From Streptomyces olivaceus (GTDB lineage Bacteria; Actinomycetota; Actinomycetes; Streptomycetales; Streptomycetaceae): a DNA stretch of 64,000 nucleotides. A model generated the notes under the pieces. That model did not search any database and was not told the origin of the DNA. It was given only the letters and a program-made list of their open reading frames with translations. The stretch spans positions 62,001 to 126,000 of the forward strand of contig NZ_JOFH01000005.1 in the NCBI RefSeq assembly GCF_000721235.1. The letters run 5' to 3'. Positions 17,194 through 25,474 of the stretch are shown here, one piece after another; the stretch's first letter is position 1, and every line of letters starts with the position of its first letter. The position numbers and the translations under genes were made by a program.

Positions 17194-18483
17194 TCACGCC
17201 GACCGGTACGCGGACTCGAGTGCGGCCCGCACCTGGGCCGCCGTCGTGCCGCGGGTGAAGGACGTGCTCGTCGCGGTGATCAGCGACTGCGCCGCGGCCG
17301 GCGGCACGTACACGTCGGGCAGCAGCACCTGGCTCACCTCGGGTCCGAGCCGCTGGGCCGCCCCGACCAGGGGGAAACCGGTGCTGACGGCGTCCGTGCG
17401 CAGGGCCATGTCCCGGCCGCTCTCCGTCACGAACCGGGCCACGATCTCGGGCCGGTACATGAACCGCAGGAACTTCTCGACCTGCTCGATCTTGCGCACG
17501 CCGTTGGGGCTGATCCAGAACCCGATCAGGGTGTAGGCACGGATGACCGTCGGCCCCTCGTGCGCGGCGCCGTCGGCCAGCGGCCAGCCGCCCACCTCGG
17601 TGTGGTGCGCCACCTCGTCCGGCACCTTGGCCAGGGCCGAGGACATCGCCGACTGGATCGCGGCCTCCTCGGTGTTGAACTGCGTGTTCATCGAGTCGGA
17701 CGTGAGCCCCTGCGCCTTGTCCGCGAAGACACCGGCGTCCCGCAGATGCGTGAAGTACTCGATGCCCCGGCGGGCGCCGCGCCCGCCGAAGTCGCCGGTG
17801 GAGTAGACGTGCCGGGCCTCGTCCTGGGACAGGAAGGTCTGGATGATCTGCGCCATCAGCTTCTGGCCGGTCCAGTCGTTGCCGCCCACGGTCACGGGGG
17901 CGAGCCCCTTGGCGCGCAGCTTGCGGGCCGCGGCGATCAGCTGGTCGCCCGTGGTGGGGATCGAGTCGACCCCGGCCCGGTCGAGCAGGGCGCGGTTGTA
18001 GGCGACGGGCCAGTTGGTGGCGAAGTAGGGGAACGCCCTGACCCGCCCCTCGTCGTCGGTCCAGTCCGCGAGGGCGGCGGGCAGGACCCGCTCACGCAGT
18101 CCCCACGCGTCCAGGTACGGGCCGACGTCGACGGTCGCGTCGACGTCCGTCCAGGCCAGCGTCTTGTCGTAGAGGTTGACCATCACGACGTCGGCCTCCT
18201 TGCGGGCCAGCCGCGAGGTCTCGTAGACCTGGGCGAGGTCGTCGCTGTTGACCAGGTTCTTGACCTTGATCCCCGGGTTCTCCTCGTGGAAGAGGTCGAC
18301 GGCCGCGAGGTACGTGGGGGAGCCCGGCGCGGTCGTGCCGAGCTGGGTGTGGACGACGAGGGTGTCCGGGTCGGAGTCCGCCGACGCCAACGACGAACAC
18401 CCGGACAGAGCGGGCAGGGCAGCGGCCGCAGCCAGGCCGGAACCGGCGGCGAGCAGGTCGCGCCGAGTCAGCGATGAGCGCAC
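17194..18483 (-). CDS. Sugar-binding lipoprotein of ABC importer (family 1 SBP)
   Basis: 429 residues from GTG 18483 (GGAG 8 bases upstream). Twin-arginine motif LTRRDLLAAGSG plus lipobox ALSGC indicate a Tat-exported lipoprotein. The remainder fits extracellular solute-binding protein family 1 (CUT1), e.g. GQKLMAQIIQTFL and KIEQVEKFLRFMYRPEIVARF. First gene of the operon binding protein, MalF, MalG, LacI, GH5-like, GH3. Inverted repeats upstream are probable LacI operators. The ligand is not identifiable by eye; the hydrolases suggest a beta-linked gluco- or manno-oligosaccharide. Confidence 0.92.
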   Translation of the reverse strand: MRSSLTRRDLLAAGSGLAAAAALPALSGCSSLASADSDPDTLVVHTQLGTTAPGSPTYLAAVDLFHEENPGIKVKNLVNSDDLAQVYETSRLARKEADVVMVNLYDKTLAWTDVDATVDVGPYLDAWGLRERVLPAALADWTDDEGRVRAFPYFATNWPVAYNRALLDRAGVDSIPTTGDQLIAAARKLRAKGLAPVTVGGNDWTGQKLMAQIIQTFLSQDEARHVYSTGDFGGRGARRGIEYFTHLRDAGVFADKAQGLTSDSMNTQFNTEEAAIQSAMSSALAKVPDEVAHHTEVGGWPLADGAAHEGPTVIRAYTLIGFWISPNGVRKIEQVEKFLRFMYRPEIVARFVTESGRDMALRTDAVSTGFPLVGAAQRLGPEVSQVLLPDVYVPPAAAQSLITATSTSFTRGTTAAQVRAALESAYRSA

Positions 18484-18496
18484 AGGGGTGGTCTCC

Positions 18497-18521
18497 AACC
18501 AAGCGGTTAACGATTGGTTAA
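18497..18521. promoter_or_regulatory. Overlapping inverted repeats upstream of sugar operon (putative LacI operators)
   Basis: AACC-AAGC-GGTT (18497-18508) overlaps TTAAC-GATTG-GTTAA (18507-18521). These A/T-rich palindromes stand out in the GC-rich background, lie just upstream of the binding-protein start, and are the best candidates for the operon-encoded LacI regulator. Confidence 0.55.
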
Positions 18522-18685
18522 TCGATGTACCTCGTGAGGTGCGAGGACTGTATGGAGTGGAGGCACCGCGGTCAAGAGGGTGGCCCGCGGGAGTTCCGCG
18601 TCCGGGCCGGACGGTCCGGACCACGCCCCAGCCGGCCTTCGCCGGATCGTCGCCGCGCTGCCGTCGGGTCGTCGCGGCGCCTGCG

Positions 18686-19585
18686 TCAGGCCGTCGCGGG
18701 GTCCTGGACGGGGACGCCCAGCCGGTCGGCGACCGTGGTCAGGGCCGCGCCGAGCGGCAGCGCGACCCGTGTGACGGCCTCCCGGTCGCCGCGGGTCGGG
18801 TCCCGGTTGACGATCAGCACCGGCTTCCCCTCCCGGGCCGCCTGGCGCACGAACCGCAGCCCGGACATCACCGTCAGCGAGGAGCCGAGGACCAGCAGCG
18901 AGGCCGCCTCGCGGACCAGGGCGCGGCAGTGCTCGACGCGCTGCGGCGGGACCGCCTCGCCGAAGAACACCACGTCCGGCTTGAGAACGCCGCCGCAGAC
19001 CGTGCAGGGCACCACACGGAAGTCGCCCACCTGCTCGTCGCTGAGGTCGGCGTCGCCGTCCGGGTTGATGCCGGCGGCCACCGGCGAGAAGCCGGCGTTG
19101 GCCTCCTCCAGGCGCAGCGCCAGTTCGCGGCGCCGGCTGAGCGCGCCGCAGGACAGGCAGACGACCCGGGACAGGCTGCCGTGCAGCTCCACGGCGTCCT
19201 CACTGCCGGCCGCCTGGTGCAGTCCGTCCACGTTCTGCGTGATCAGGCCCGTGAGCAGACCGTCGCGTCCGAAGGCCGCCACCGACCGGTGCCCGGCGTT
19301 CGGACGGGCCCGGCCGAAGGTGCGCCAGCCGAGGTGGCTGCGTGCCCAGTACCGGCGGCGCGCCTGCGGGCTGCCGGTGAAGTCCTGGTAGGTCATCGGC
19401 GTGTGCCGGCTCAGACTCCCGCCCTCGCCCCGGTAGTCCGGGATGCCCGACTCCGTGGACATGCCCGCGCCGCTGAGCACCAGCACGCGGCCGGCGCGCA
19501 GGGCTTCGGCCACCGGCGCCGGATCCGTGGTGCCCGGCGGCAGGTCCGCGTCCGGGGTCCAGCTCAGAGTGGGGCGCATCCGCAT
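18686..19585 (-). CDS. Sir2-family NAD-dependent protein deacylase (sirtuin)
   Basis: Removes acyl groups from lysines using NAD+, in the cytoplasm. 299 residues: NAD motif GAGMSTESGIPDYRG (39-53), QNVDGLH (117-123), catalytic His135 in ELHG, and a complete zinc site Cys143/Cys146 (CLSC) and Cys194/Cys197 (CTVC). Start at ATG 19585 or the second ATG at 19579. A TACCCT box six bases upstream of 19585 suggests a leaderless transcript. Divergent from the SpoIIE-type phosphatase, with an 18-bp tandem repeat in the gap. Targets unknown. Confidence 0.93.
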   Translation of the reverse strand: MRMRPTLSWTPDADLPPGTTDPAPVAEALRAGRVLVLSGAGMSTESGIPDYRGEGGSLSRHTPMTYQDFTGSPQARRRYWARSHLGWRTFGRARPNAGHRSVAAFGRDGLLTGLITQNVDGLHQAAGSEDAVELHGSLSRVVCLSCGALSRRRELALRLEEANAGFSPVAAGINPDGDADLSDEQVGDFRVVPCTVCGGVLKPDVVFFGEAVPPQRVEHCRALVREAASLLVLGSSLTVMSGLRFVRQAAREGKPVLIVNRDPTRGDREAVTRVALPLGAALTTVADRLGVPVQDPATA

Positions 19586-19706
19586 GCCGCAAGGGTACGG
19601 AACGGCCCGCCGCCCACGGCGTGACGGGGAGCACACCGGGCCCGGGCCACGGGCTCGCGCCCCGGGCGACGCCGGGAGTACCCGCACCTCCGGCGGGGCG
19701 CGGTCC

Positions 19707-19803
19707 GGCTCCGCCCCGCTCTACGGCTCCGCCCCGCTCTACGGCTCCGCCCCGCTCTACGGCCCCGCCCCGCTCTACGGCCCCGCCCCGCTCTACGGCC
19801 CCG
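19707..19803. repeat. 18-bp tandem repeat (minisatellite), about 5.4 copies
   Basis: Unit GGCTCCGCCCCGCTCTAC, three identical copies (19707-19760), two copies with one C substitution (19761-19796) and a partial sixth. It lies between the divergent sirtuin and phosphatase genes. In one rightward frame it would encode repeats of GSAPLY, but no credible start or conservation supports translation. Confidence 0.9.
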
Positions 19804-19832
19804 ACGTGCCCGCCCGCGGGCCGGATGACACA

Positions 19833-19845
19833 CTGGCAGTGTCCA
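19833..19845. promoter_or_regulatory. 13-bp palindrome upstream of the SpoIIE-type phosphatase
   Basis: ACACTG-G-CAGTGT, a perfect inverted repeat about 57 bp before the ATG at 19902 and overlapping an alternative in-frame GTG (19839). Possible operator; no regulator is assigned. Confidence 0.35.
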
Positions 19846-19901
19846 GGGGCCGACAGGATGCCGATGGGATCTTCGAGGGCGGCCCGGTCCGGGAGTGGTC
19901 G

Positions 19902-20768
19902 ATGTTCCGCAGGAGTCGCGCACCCGACGGCGAGGAGCTGCTGGCCCGGCTGGCGTCGCTGACCACTCAGGCACGGGAGCTGGCCGAGCTGAGGCGGTCC
20001 CAGGTGGAGCTGGCGATCGCCCTCCAGCGCGACATGCTCCCCGTCGACCTGCCCGTGGTCCCCGGCATCCACCTGGCCGCCTGCTATTCGCCCGCGTACG
20101 CCGGACTGAACGTCGGTGGCGACTGGTACGACGCCTTCCCGCTCCCCGACGGCAGCATCGGCCTCTCCGTGGGGGACGTCCAGGGACACGCCATCGACGC
20201 GGCGGCGTTCATGGGACAGGTGCGGGTCGGCCTGCGGGCACTCGCGTCCGTCACCGGCGAGCCCGGCTCCCTGCTCGCGTGCACCAACGAACTGGTGCTC
20301 TCCCTCAACAAGGACCTCTTCGCCACCTGCACCTTCCTGCGCTACGACCCGGCCACCGGCCTCCTGGAGAGCGCGCGGGCCGGCCACATCCCCTGCGTCC
20401 GGGCCACTGCGGACGGCAGGGCGGAGGTCTGCCGGGACGAGGGCGGACCGCCGCTGGGCGTCATGGAGGGCAGCGAGTACCCGGTGACCCGGTACCGGCT
20501 CGCTACCGGCGGGGTGTTCGTCCTGGTCACGGACGGTGTCGTGGAGGGGCCCTCGCTGAGTGTCGACGACGGACTCGAACGCGTGGTCCGACTGGCGGGT
20601 CTCGCCGCCGTCACCGGCATGGAGGCGCACGAGCTGGCCGCCGCGGTGCTCAAGAACGCCGAACTGAGCGGGCACGAGGACGACGCCGCCGTGCTCGTCG
20701 TCGGCCATGACGGGCGCGCCGTCACGCCGCCGCAGGGCCCCACGACGGGGGTCCCGGTTACGCCGTAG
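19902..20768 (+). CDS. PP2C-type SpoIIE/RsbU family protein serine phosphatase
   Basis: 288 residues. A short coiled-coil-like linker (about 11-45, EELLARLASLTTQARELAEL) leads into the PP2C domain with metal-binding aspartates Asp74 (GGDWYDAF) and Asp92 (VGDVQGH), the LVTDGVVE motif and the terminal GHEDDAAVLVV. Such enzymes dephosphorylate anti-sigma-factor antagonists (STAS proteins) in partner-switching cascades. There is no fused sensor domain, but a MASE1 membrane protein is encoded immediately downstream and may supply the input. Start ATG 19902 chosen; GTG 19839 is an in-frame alternative adding 21 residues. Confidence 0.88.
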   Translation: MFRRSRAPDGEELLARLASLTTQARELAELRRSQVELAIALQRDMLPVDLPVVPGIHLAACYSPAYAGLNVGGDWYDAFPLPDGSIGLSVGDVQGHAIDAAAFMGQVRVGLRALASVTGEPGSLLACTNELVLSLNKDLFATCTFLRYDPATGLLESARAGHIPCVRATADGRAEVCRDEGGPPLGVMEGSEYPVTRYRLATGGVFVLVTDGVVEGPSLSVDDGLERVVRLAGLAAVTGMEAHELAAAVLKNAELSGHEDDAAVLVVGHDGRAVTPPQGPTTGVPVTP

Positions 20769-20818
20769 GGCCCTCCCGCGCGTCGCTCGCCTCGCCGCCG
20801 CGGCGGCACCGGTGTCTG

Positions 20819-21808
20819 ATGGCTGCTGTGGAGGGTGTCCGAGCATGGCCGCGGCCGGTCGTCCTCGCCTGCGGAACGCTGCTGCTCGCCGGCTGCTACT
20901 ACGCGGCGGGGAGGCTGGGGCTGTCGCAGCAGCTGAGCGCGGACGGAGCGGTCGCCACGCCCATCTGGCCGGCCAGCGGCGTCGCGGTGGCCGCCCTGCT
21001 GCTGTTCGGCCCCTGGTGCGTGCCGGGCATCGCGCTCGGTGTGCTGCTGACCGTCCTCCGGCTCGGCAACCCCGGAGCCGCGGCCCTGGGGATCGTGGTC
21101 GGCAACACCGCCGCCCCGGTCCTCGCCCACCTGCTGCTGCGCGCGGTCGGGTTCCGCGTGAGCCTGAGCCGGCTGCGCGACGGACTGGCGCTGGTCTTCC
21201 TCGGGGCGCTGACCGCCACGCTGGTCAGCTCGGGCATGGGCGTCGGCATGCTGCTGTGGTCCGACGAGATCCCGACCGGCCATCTCGGGCTCGTCTGGCT
21301 GGCCTGGTGGGTCGGTGACGCCATGGGCGTCGTCCTCGTCACCCCGCTGCTGCTCCTGATGTACCGGGCCCGCCTGCCACCGCCGTCCGTGCGCTGGGCC
21401 GAGGCGCTCGGGCTCGCCGTCGTCGTGTGCGTCCTGGTGCCGCTGATCACGTACAGCTCGGTCAGTGTGCTCTTCCTGGTGTACCCGCTCCTGATCTGGT
21501 CCGTGCTGCGGTTCCAGCTCGCGGGCGGCATGTCCTGCGCCCTGCTCGCCTCCGTGCTGGCCACCGTCGCGGCGCGGCAGGGGGCCGGATCCTTCGGGAG
21601 GCTGACCGAGATCGAGGCCATGATGGAACTGCAGGCGTTCAACGGGACCCTCGGTCTGACCGCGCTGCTGCTGTCCGCGGTGATCAGCGAGCAGCTGCAC
21701 ACCCGGCGGTCCGTGGAGGGGGCCTGCCACGAACTGGTCGAGGCACTGCAGCATCTGAACGCCGGGGGGCCTCCCGGCCCGGGGAGGTCCGGCGGAGACG
21801 TACGGTGA
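20819..21808 (+). CDS. MASE1-domain integral membrane protein
   Basis: 329 residues, about eight hydrophobic segments from residue 14 to about 285, with MASE1 hallmarks ATPIWPASGVAVAALLLFG and VWLAWWVGDAMGVVLVTPLL. MASE1 is a membrane sensory domain normally fused to cyclase, kinase or SpoIIE output domains. Here the protein ends shortly after the last helix with a 40-residue tail, so it has no output domain. The phosphatase gene 50 bp upstream on the same strand is the likely partner. The stop codon is part of a long terminator hairpin. Confidence 0.85.
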   Translation: MAAVEGVRAWPRPVVLACGTLLLAGCYYAAGRLGLSQQLSADGAVATPIWPASGVAVAALLLFGPWCVPGIALGVLLTVLRLGNPGAAALGIVVGNTAAPVLAHLLLRAVGFRVSLSRLRDGLALVFLGALTATLVSSGMGVGMLLWSDEIPTGHLGLVWLAWWVGDAMGVVLVTPLLLLMYRARLPPPSVRWAEALGLAVVVCVLVPLITYSSVSVLFLVYPLLIWSVLRFQLAGGMSCALLASVLATVAARQGAGSFGRLTEIEAMMELQAFNGTLGLTALLLSAVISEQLHTRRSVEGACHELVEALQHLNAGGPPGPGRSGGDVR

Positions 21809-21838
21809 GTGCGGCGGCCGGGGCCGCCGCACTCACCG
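21803..21838. terminator. 17-bp perfect hairpin, bidirectional terminator candidate
   Basis: Left arm 21803-21819, loop GG, right arm 21822-21838; all 17 pairs match. It lies between convergent genes and includes the TGA stop of the MASE1 gene in its left arm. No T-tract follows, as usual in Streptomyces. Confidence 0.8.
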
Positions 21839-21879
21839 CAGCGCCGGACGTCTCCCGCGGGGACGGGCGCGGGCGCCGC

Positions 21880-22959
21880 TCAGAAGTCGTAGTCGTCGAT
21901 GTTGCCGGCGTTGAAGACCGTCGGCTCGCCGAGCGCGATGACGCCGTTCTGGCTGATCTGGTACCAGCCCATGTCGCCGGCGAGGAACATCTGCCCCTCG
22001 CGGCCGGTGATCTGCGCGGAGGCGAGGGCGACGGCCGCGTACCCGGTCAGCTCGCCGAGCTTGGCCGGGTCCCACAGCACGAACTCCTCCACCGTGCCGT
22101 CCTCGATGTACGGGCGCATGTCGTTGGGGGCGCCGAGACCGGTCAGTTTCACGTCGCCCTTGAACTCCGACTGGGACAGGTACTTCGCTGCGGCCTTGAG
22201 GCCGTTGGTGGTGGGGGAGAGGATGCCCTTCAGCTTCGGGTACTTCTGCGTCAGCTCCTCGGCCTTCGCGTAGGACTTGTCCGCCTCGTCGTCGCCGTGA
22301 ACGACGTCGACGAGCCGCATGTCCTTGTACCGCGCGTCCTGCATCTCCGTCTTGATGCCGGCGATCCAGGCGTTCTGGCTCGTGGCCGTCTCGGCGGCCG
22401 AGAGGATCGCGACGTCGCCCTCGTAGCCGACCTGCTCGCCCAGCAGTTCCAGCTGCCGTACGGCGATGTCCTCGGCGCTCGCCGGGGAGACGAACGCGTA
22501 GCGGCACTCGGGCTTGGTGTCGGAGTCGAAGGTGACGACCTTGATGCCCGCGTCCATGGCCTTCTTGAGCGGGCCGCACAGCGCGTCGGGGTCCAGCGCC
22601 GAGACGGCGATCGCGTCGACCTTCTGCTCGGTGAGCCGGTTGACGTGGGCCACCTGCTCGGAGGCGTCCGCACTCTGCTCGGTGCCCACCTCCTTGAAGG
22701 TCGAGCCCAGCTCCTTGACGGCGCGCTCCCCGCCGGCGTCGGCCATGTCGAAGTACGGCGTGTCCACCTGCTTGGGCAGGAAGCTAATGGTCATGCCCGT
22801 CCTGGTGGGGGCGTTGGGGGACGCTTCGGCGTTCTTGCCGCTCGTCGCCACGTCGTCGTCCGCGGAGCCGTCGCCGTCACCGCAGCCGGCGGTGAGGAGA
22901 CTGAGGGAGGACACGGCGGCGACCAGTACGGAGGCGCGGCGTGCGGGGGTTCTGTGCAT
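21880..22959 (-). CDS. Periplasmic-binding-protein family lipoprotein (rhamnose/autoinducer-2 type), orphan
   Basis: 359 residues. Signal peptide with lipobox LLTAGC (Cys26), then a type I periplasmic-binding-protein fold close to RhaS/LsrB proteins: SFLPKQVDTPYFDMADAGGE, VDAIAVSALDPDALCGPLKKA and NDMRPYIEDGTVEEFVLWDP. It would bind a sugar such as rhamnose or an AI-2-like ligand. No ATPase or permease gene is adjacent, unlike normal rha/lsr operons, so it may serve a transporter elsewhere or act as a sensor. A good promoter lies about 140 bp upstream. Confidence 0.87.
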   Translation of the reverse strand: MHRTPARRASVLVAAVSSLSLLTAGCGDGDGSADDDVATSGKNAEASPNAPTRTGMTISFLPKQVDTPYFDMADAGGERAVKELGSTFKEVGTEQSADASEQVAHVNRLTEQKVDAIAVSALDPDALCGPLKKAMDAGIKVVTFDSDTKPECRYAFVSPASAEDIAVRQLELLGEQVGYEGDVAILSAAETATSQNAWIAGIKTEMQDARYKDMRLVDVVHGDDEADKSYAKAEELTQKYPKLKGILSPTTNGLKAAAKYLSQSEFKGDVKLTGLGAPNDMRPYIEDGTVEEFVLWDPAKLGELTGYAAVALASAQITGREGQMFLAGDMGWYQISQNGVIALGEPTVFNAGNIDDYDF

Positions 22960-23108
22960 GTGCTTCTTTCGGTGAGTCGACGTGCGGCGACCGAAGACCG
23001 TTCACCAGGTGCGTTCAGCCATGGCGGTCTTGCGGAGCACAAAGGTCGCAGGGGGCCGCCCGGGCGTGGGGCCGGGGCGGTGAAAGGCTTCCTGGGGAGC
23101 TTGACGGG

Positions 23109-23137
23109 ACGTTAGGCAGAAACGCCTTTCGGGTCAA
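23109..23137 (-). promoter_or_regulatory. Promoter of the orphan rhamnose/AI-2-type binding protein
   Basis: Leftward -35 TTGACC (23132-23137), 17-bp spacer, -10 TAACGT (23109-23114). Predicted start near 23102, giving a leader of about 140 nt before the ATG at 22959. The rest of the 307-bp gap to the LigA gene shows nothing I can name. Confidence 0.6.
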
Positions 23138-23266
23138 TGGACTTGGGGGAAGACTTCTGAGGTCCCCGGCCTCGCCGCCGTGCCCCCGGGGGATTGCGGA
23201 ACCGTTCCCGGGGTGCGCGCGAGCCGTGCCCGCGCGGCAGCCGCCGGAGCGGGAGCGGACCGGCGT

Positions 23267-23626
23267 TCACGTCGCGATGTCCGGGTAGGGGAGGGCGAAG
23301 TGCGCCAGACGCTCGGCGTACTGCTTCTGGTAGCCCAGGCCCTCGTGGTCGCGCTCGAACAGGGCGATGAACAGCGTGAGGGTCAGGAACGGGTGGGCGC
23401 CCAGTGCGAAGAGCGCCGGATGGTCGTGGGTCGCGAGCGCCTCGCGTTCGGCGTCCTCGAACCGCGTCCAGGTGGAGTCCTCCCCGCCGGCGCAGCCCAG
23501 GAGGACGCCGGCCCGCGCCGCCTCCCACCAGGCGACGGTGGCGCGCGGGTCCTCGCGGTAGCGCTCCACCAGCGCGGGATCGCGGTCCACGGTGTACAGG
23601 AACTTGTTCACCAGGTACTTGCTCAT
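23267..23626 (-). CDS. LigA-type small subunit of an extradiol ring-cleavage dioxygenase
   Basis: 119 residues. Matches the alpha (small) subunit of class III extradiol dioxygenases such as protocatechuate 4,5-dioxygenase, which caps the active site of the LigB subunit; recognisable segments are YLVNKFLYTVDRDPAL and HPALFALGAHPFLTLTLF. ATG 23626 (AAGGGAG upstream) overlaps the stop of the LigB gene as ATGA, showing coupled synthesis of the two subunits. The order LigB then LigA is reversed relative to ligAB operons. Confidence 0.87.
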   Translation of the reverse strand: MSKYLVNKFLYTVDRDPALVERYREDPRATVAWWEAARAGVLLGCAGGEDSTWTRFEDAEREALATHDHPALFALGAHPFLTLTLFIALFERDHEGLGYQKQYAERLAHFALPYPDIAT

Positions 23627-24486
23627 GCGTCGGCTCCCTTCGGATACCAGGTGAAGTAGGCCTCCATGGTGTGGAACAGGTCGAGGGTGTCGACGTGGTC
23701 GGCCCGCACGCCCTCGCCCGCGACGCCCATCATCAGCATGAAGTCCATGAAGCCGTGGGTGGCGTTGCCCGGGCGGTGCAGGCTGTCGAGGGTGACCTCG
23801 GACAGACAGCCCTCGATGTCCCCGTTCGCGATCCACTCGACGGCCCTGCGGTCGAACTCCGGGTCGGGACCGTGGTCCCCGAACTGGCGCGGGCCGCCCA
23901 GTTCCAGGGAGAGGTGACCGGTGCCGATGACCGCGACACGCTGGTCGGAGGGCCAGCTCTCGACCATCTCCCGCAGTGCGCGGCCGAGTTGCACGAACCG
24001 ACGGGGACGCGGCAGCGGGGGAGCGAAGATGTTGGTGTAGACCGGAACGATCGGCAGGTCGACCTCGGGCCGCAGCGTGATGATCGGGCAGGTGATCGAG
24101 TGGTCGATCCGCAGCTCGTTGCTGAAGGCCAGGTCGAAGCCCGCGTCCAGTCCCTGGCGCAGCACGTGCGCGGAGAGTTCCTCGTGCCCGGTGAGCAGCA
24201 TGCGCGGCAGGCCGAACTCGCGCTCCTCGTTGTAGAAGTTGGCGTCGTAGAACGGGGCCTTGCCGACCAGGAACTGGGGCATGTTGTCCAGCCAGAGCTG
24301 GTGGAAGTGGTCGGAGCCGACCATCACCAGGACGTCCGGACGGGCTCTGGTCAGCGTCTCGCGGAACTTCTCGATCTTGGCCACCCAGGCGTCGGCGAAC
24401 GGCGGCCGGTGCTCGCCGGTGGCCCTGCTCGCCCGGTAGTAGAAGGGGTGATGGGTCGAGGCGATGACCGCCACCAGCTCTGCCAT
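23623..24486 (-). CDS. LigB-type catalytic subunit of an extradiol ring-cleavage dioxygenase
   Basis: 287 residues, catalytic non-haem Fe(II) subunit of class III extradiol dioxygenases. Probable metal ligands are His12/His13 (ASTHHPFYY) and the His in VGSDHFHQLWLD; the basic His is likely in GTGHLSLELGG. Predicted reaction: O2-dependent cleavage of a catechol-like ring next to the hydroxyls. ATG 24486 has GAGGG upstream. Neighbours (CoA-transferase, citryl-CoA-lyase-like protein, amidohydrolase) suggest a ring-cleavage pathway different from the standard protocatechuate meta route, whose later enzymes are absent here. Substrate unknown. Confidence 0.87.
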   Translation of the reverse strand: MAELVAVIASTHHPFYYRASRATGEHRPPFADAWVAKIEKFRETLTRARPDVLVMVGSDHFHQLWLDNMPQFLVGKAPFYDANFYNEEREFGLPRMLLTGHEELSAHVLRQGLDAGFDLAFSNELRIDHSITCPIITLRPEVDLPIVPVYTNIFAPPLPRPRRFVQLGRALREMVESWPSDQRVAVIGTGHLSLELGGPRQFGDHGPDPEFDRRAVEWIANGDIEGCLSEVTLDSLHRPGNATHGFMDFMLMMGVAGEGVRADHVDTLDLFHTMEAYFTWYPKGADA

Positions 24487-24652
24487 GGTGATTCCCTCGT
24501 CGGATGCACGGAGTTGTCGGACGCACGGATCGGGCTGTGGGTCGTGGGTCGCGCAGTGCGGATCGCGCAGTTGGGGTCGTAGGCCGCGGGCCGGTGGGTT
24601 GTGGGTCGCGTCCGCGACACGGGGCGGTCGGGGTGCGGGGCGGTCGGCCCGT

Positions 24653-25474
24653 TCAGCCGTTCCCGGACGGGTCGGCGTACCGGGCGTTGCGGTCGACGGA
24701 GAGGTAGACGTCCATGCCCACGGGGGCACGCTGCTCCTCCGCGAGGTGCCCGAGGAGACCCGCGGTGCGGGCCAGCAGCGCGAAACCGCGCAGCAGTCCG
24801 ACCGGCAGACCCAGGTCGGCCAGGGCCGCGCCGCACACGCCGGCGCCGTTGAGCGGCAGGGTGCGGCCCAGCACCTGGGGGTGCACCCTGCCGACGGCCT
24901 CGAACAGGCGCAGGTGCGGCCCCTTGCGGCCGTTGTCCTCGGCGATCCGCAGCAGCACGGGCGTACGCGGGTCCCGCACCTTGTGCACCGGGTGCCCGAG
25001 CCCCGGCACCCGCCGCCGCTGCGCGTGGGCCACCCGGACCGTCTGCAGGGCCAGCCGGTCCCAGCCCGCCTCGTCCGCCTCGTCGGGCAGCCGCTGCGGG
25101 TGCGCGGCCACGATGTCGTGCAGGAAGGCGCCGCAGTCCTCGGTGACGCCGAGGAACCGGGAGCCGCCGCCCAGCAGCCCGGCCGCGAGGGCGCCCTGCA
25201 CGGAGTCGGGGGCGGACAGGTAGGTGAGCCGGGTCGTGATCGCGGTCGGGGTGAACCCGTGGTCGGCCAGGGCGACGAGCACGGCCTCGAAGACGCGGAC
25301 GTCGCCCGGTTCCGGACGACGCTGCGTGACGAGCCAGAGGGCCAGTTCACCGAATCCGACCTTGCCCATCAGCTCCCCGGCCAGGTCGTGGCCGAGCAGG
25401 CTGATGCTGTCGGCGTCGGAGGTGCCGAGCGACGTCGGGTACCGCGGCGTGCCGTCGTGCGCGGATTCCTGCAC
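24653..25474 (-). CDS. Citryl-CoA lyase-like protein (citrate synthase fold)
   Basis: 273 residues from GTG 25474 (GAGGAG upstream). Belongs to the short citrate-synthase-like group annotated as citryl-CoA lyase: VPGLGHPVHKVRDPRTPVLL carries the conserved active-site His, and LNGAGVCGAALADLGLP and RTAGLLGHLAEEQ follow. Expected chemistry is reversible Claisen cleavage of a CoA-ester of a tricarboxylate-like molecule, releasing acetyl-CoA. With the CoA-transferase gene upstream and LigAB downstream it may cleave a CoA-activated ring-cleavage product; that step is inference. The 166-bp gap to LigB holds only G/T-rich low-complexity sequence. Confidence 0.82.
   Translation of the reverse strand: MQESAHDGTPRYPTSLGTSDADSISLLGHDLAGELMGKVGFGELALWLVTQRRPEPGDVRVFEAVLVALADHGFTPTAITTRLTYLSAPDSVQGALAAGLLGGGSRFLGVTEDCGAFLHDIVAAHPQRLPDEADEAGWDRLALQTVRVAHAQRRRVPGLGHPVHKVRDPRTPVLLRIAEDNGRKGPHLRLFEAVGRVHPQVLGRTLPLNGAGVCGAALADLGLPVGLLRGFALLARTAGLLGHLAEEQRAPVGMDVYLSVDRNARYADPSGNG

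Noticed and set aside
19443..19901. N-terminal extension of the SpoIIE-type phosphatase through the 18-bp repeats
   Set aside because: Would overlap the divergent sirtuin gene, lacks a ribosome binding site and adds only low-complexity residues; ATG 19902 gives a normal domain start.
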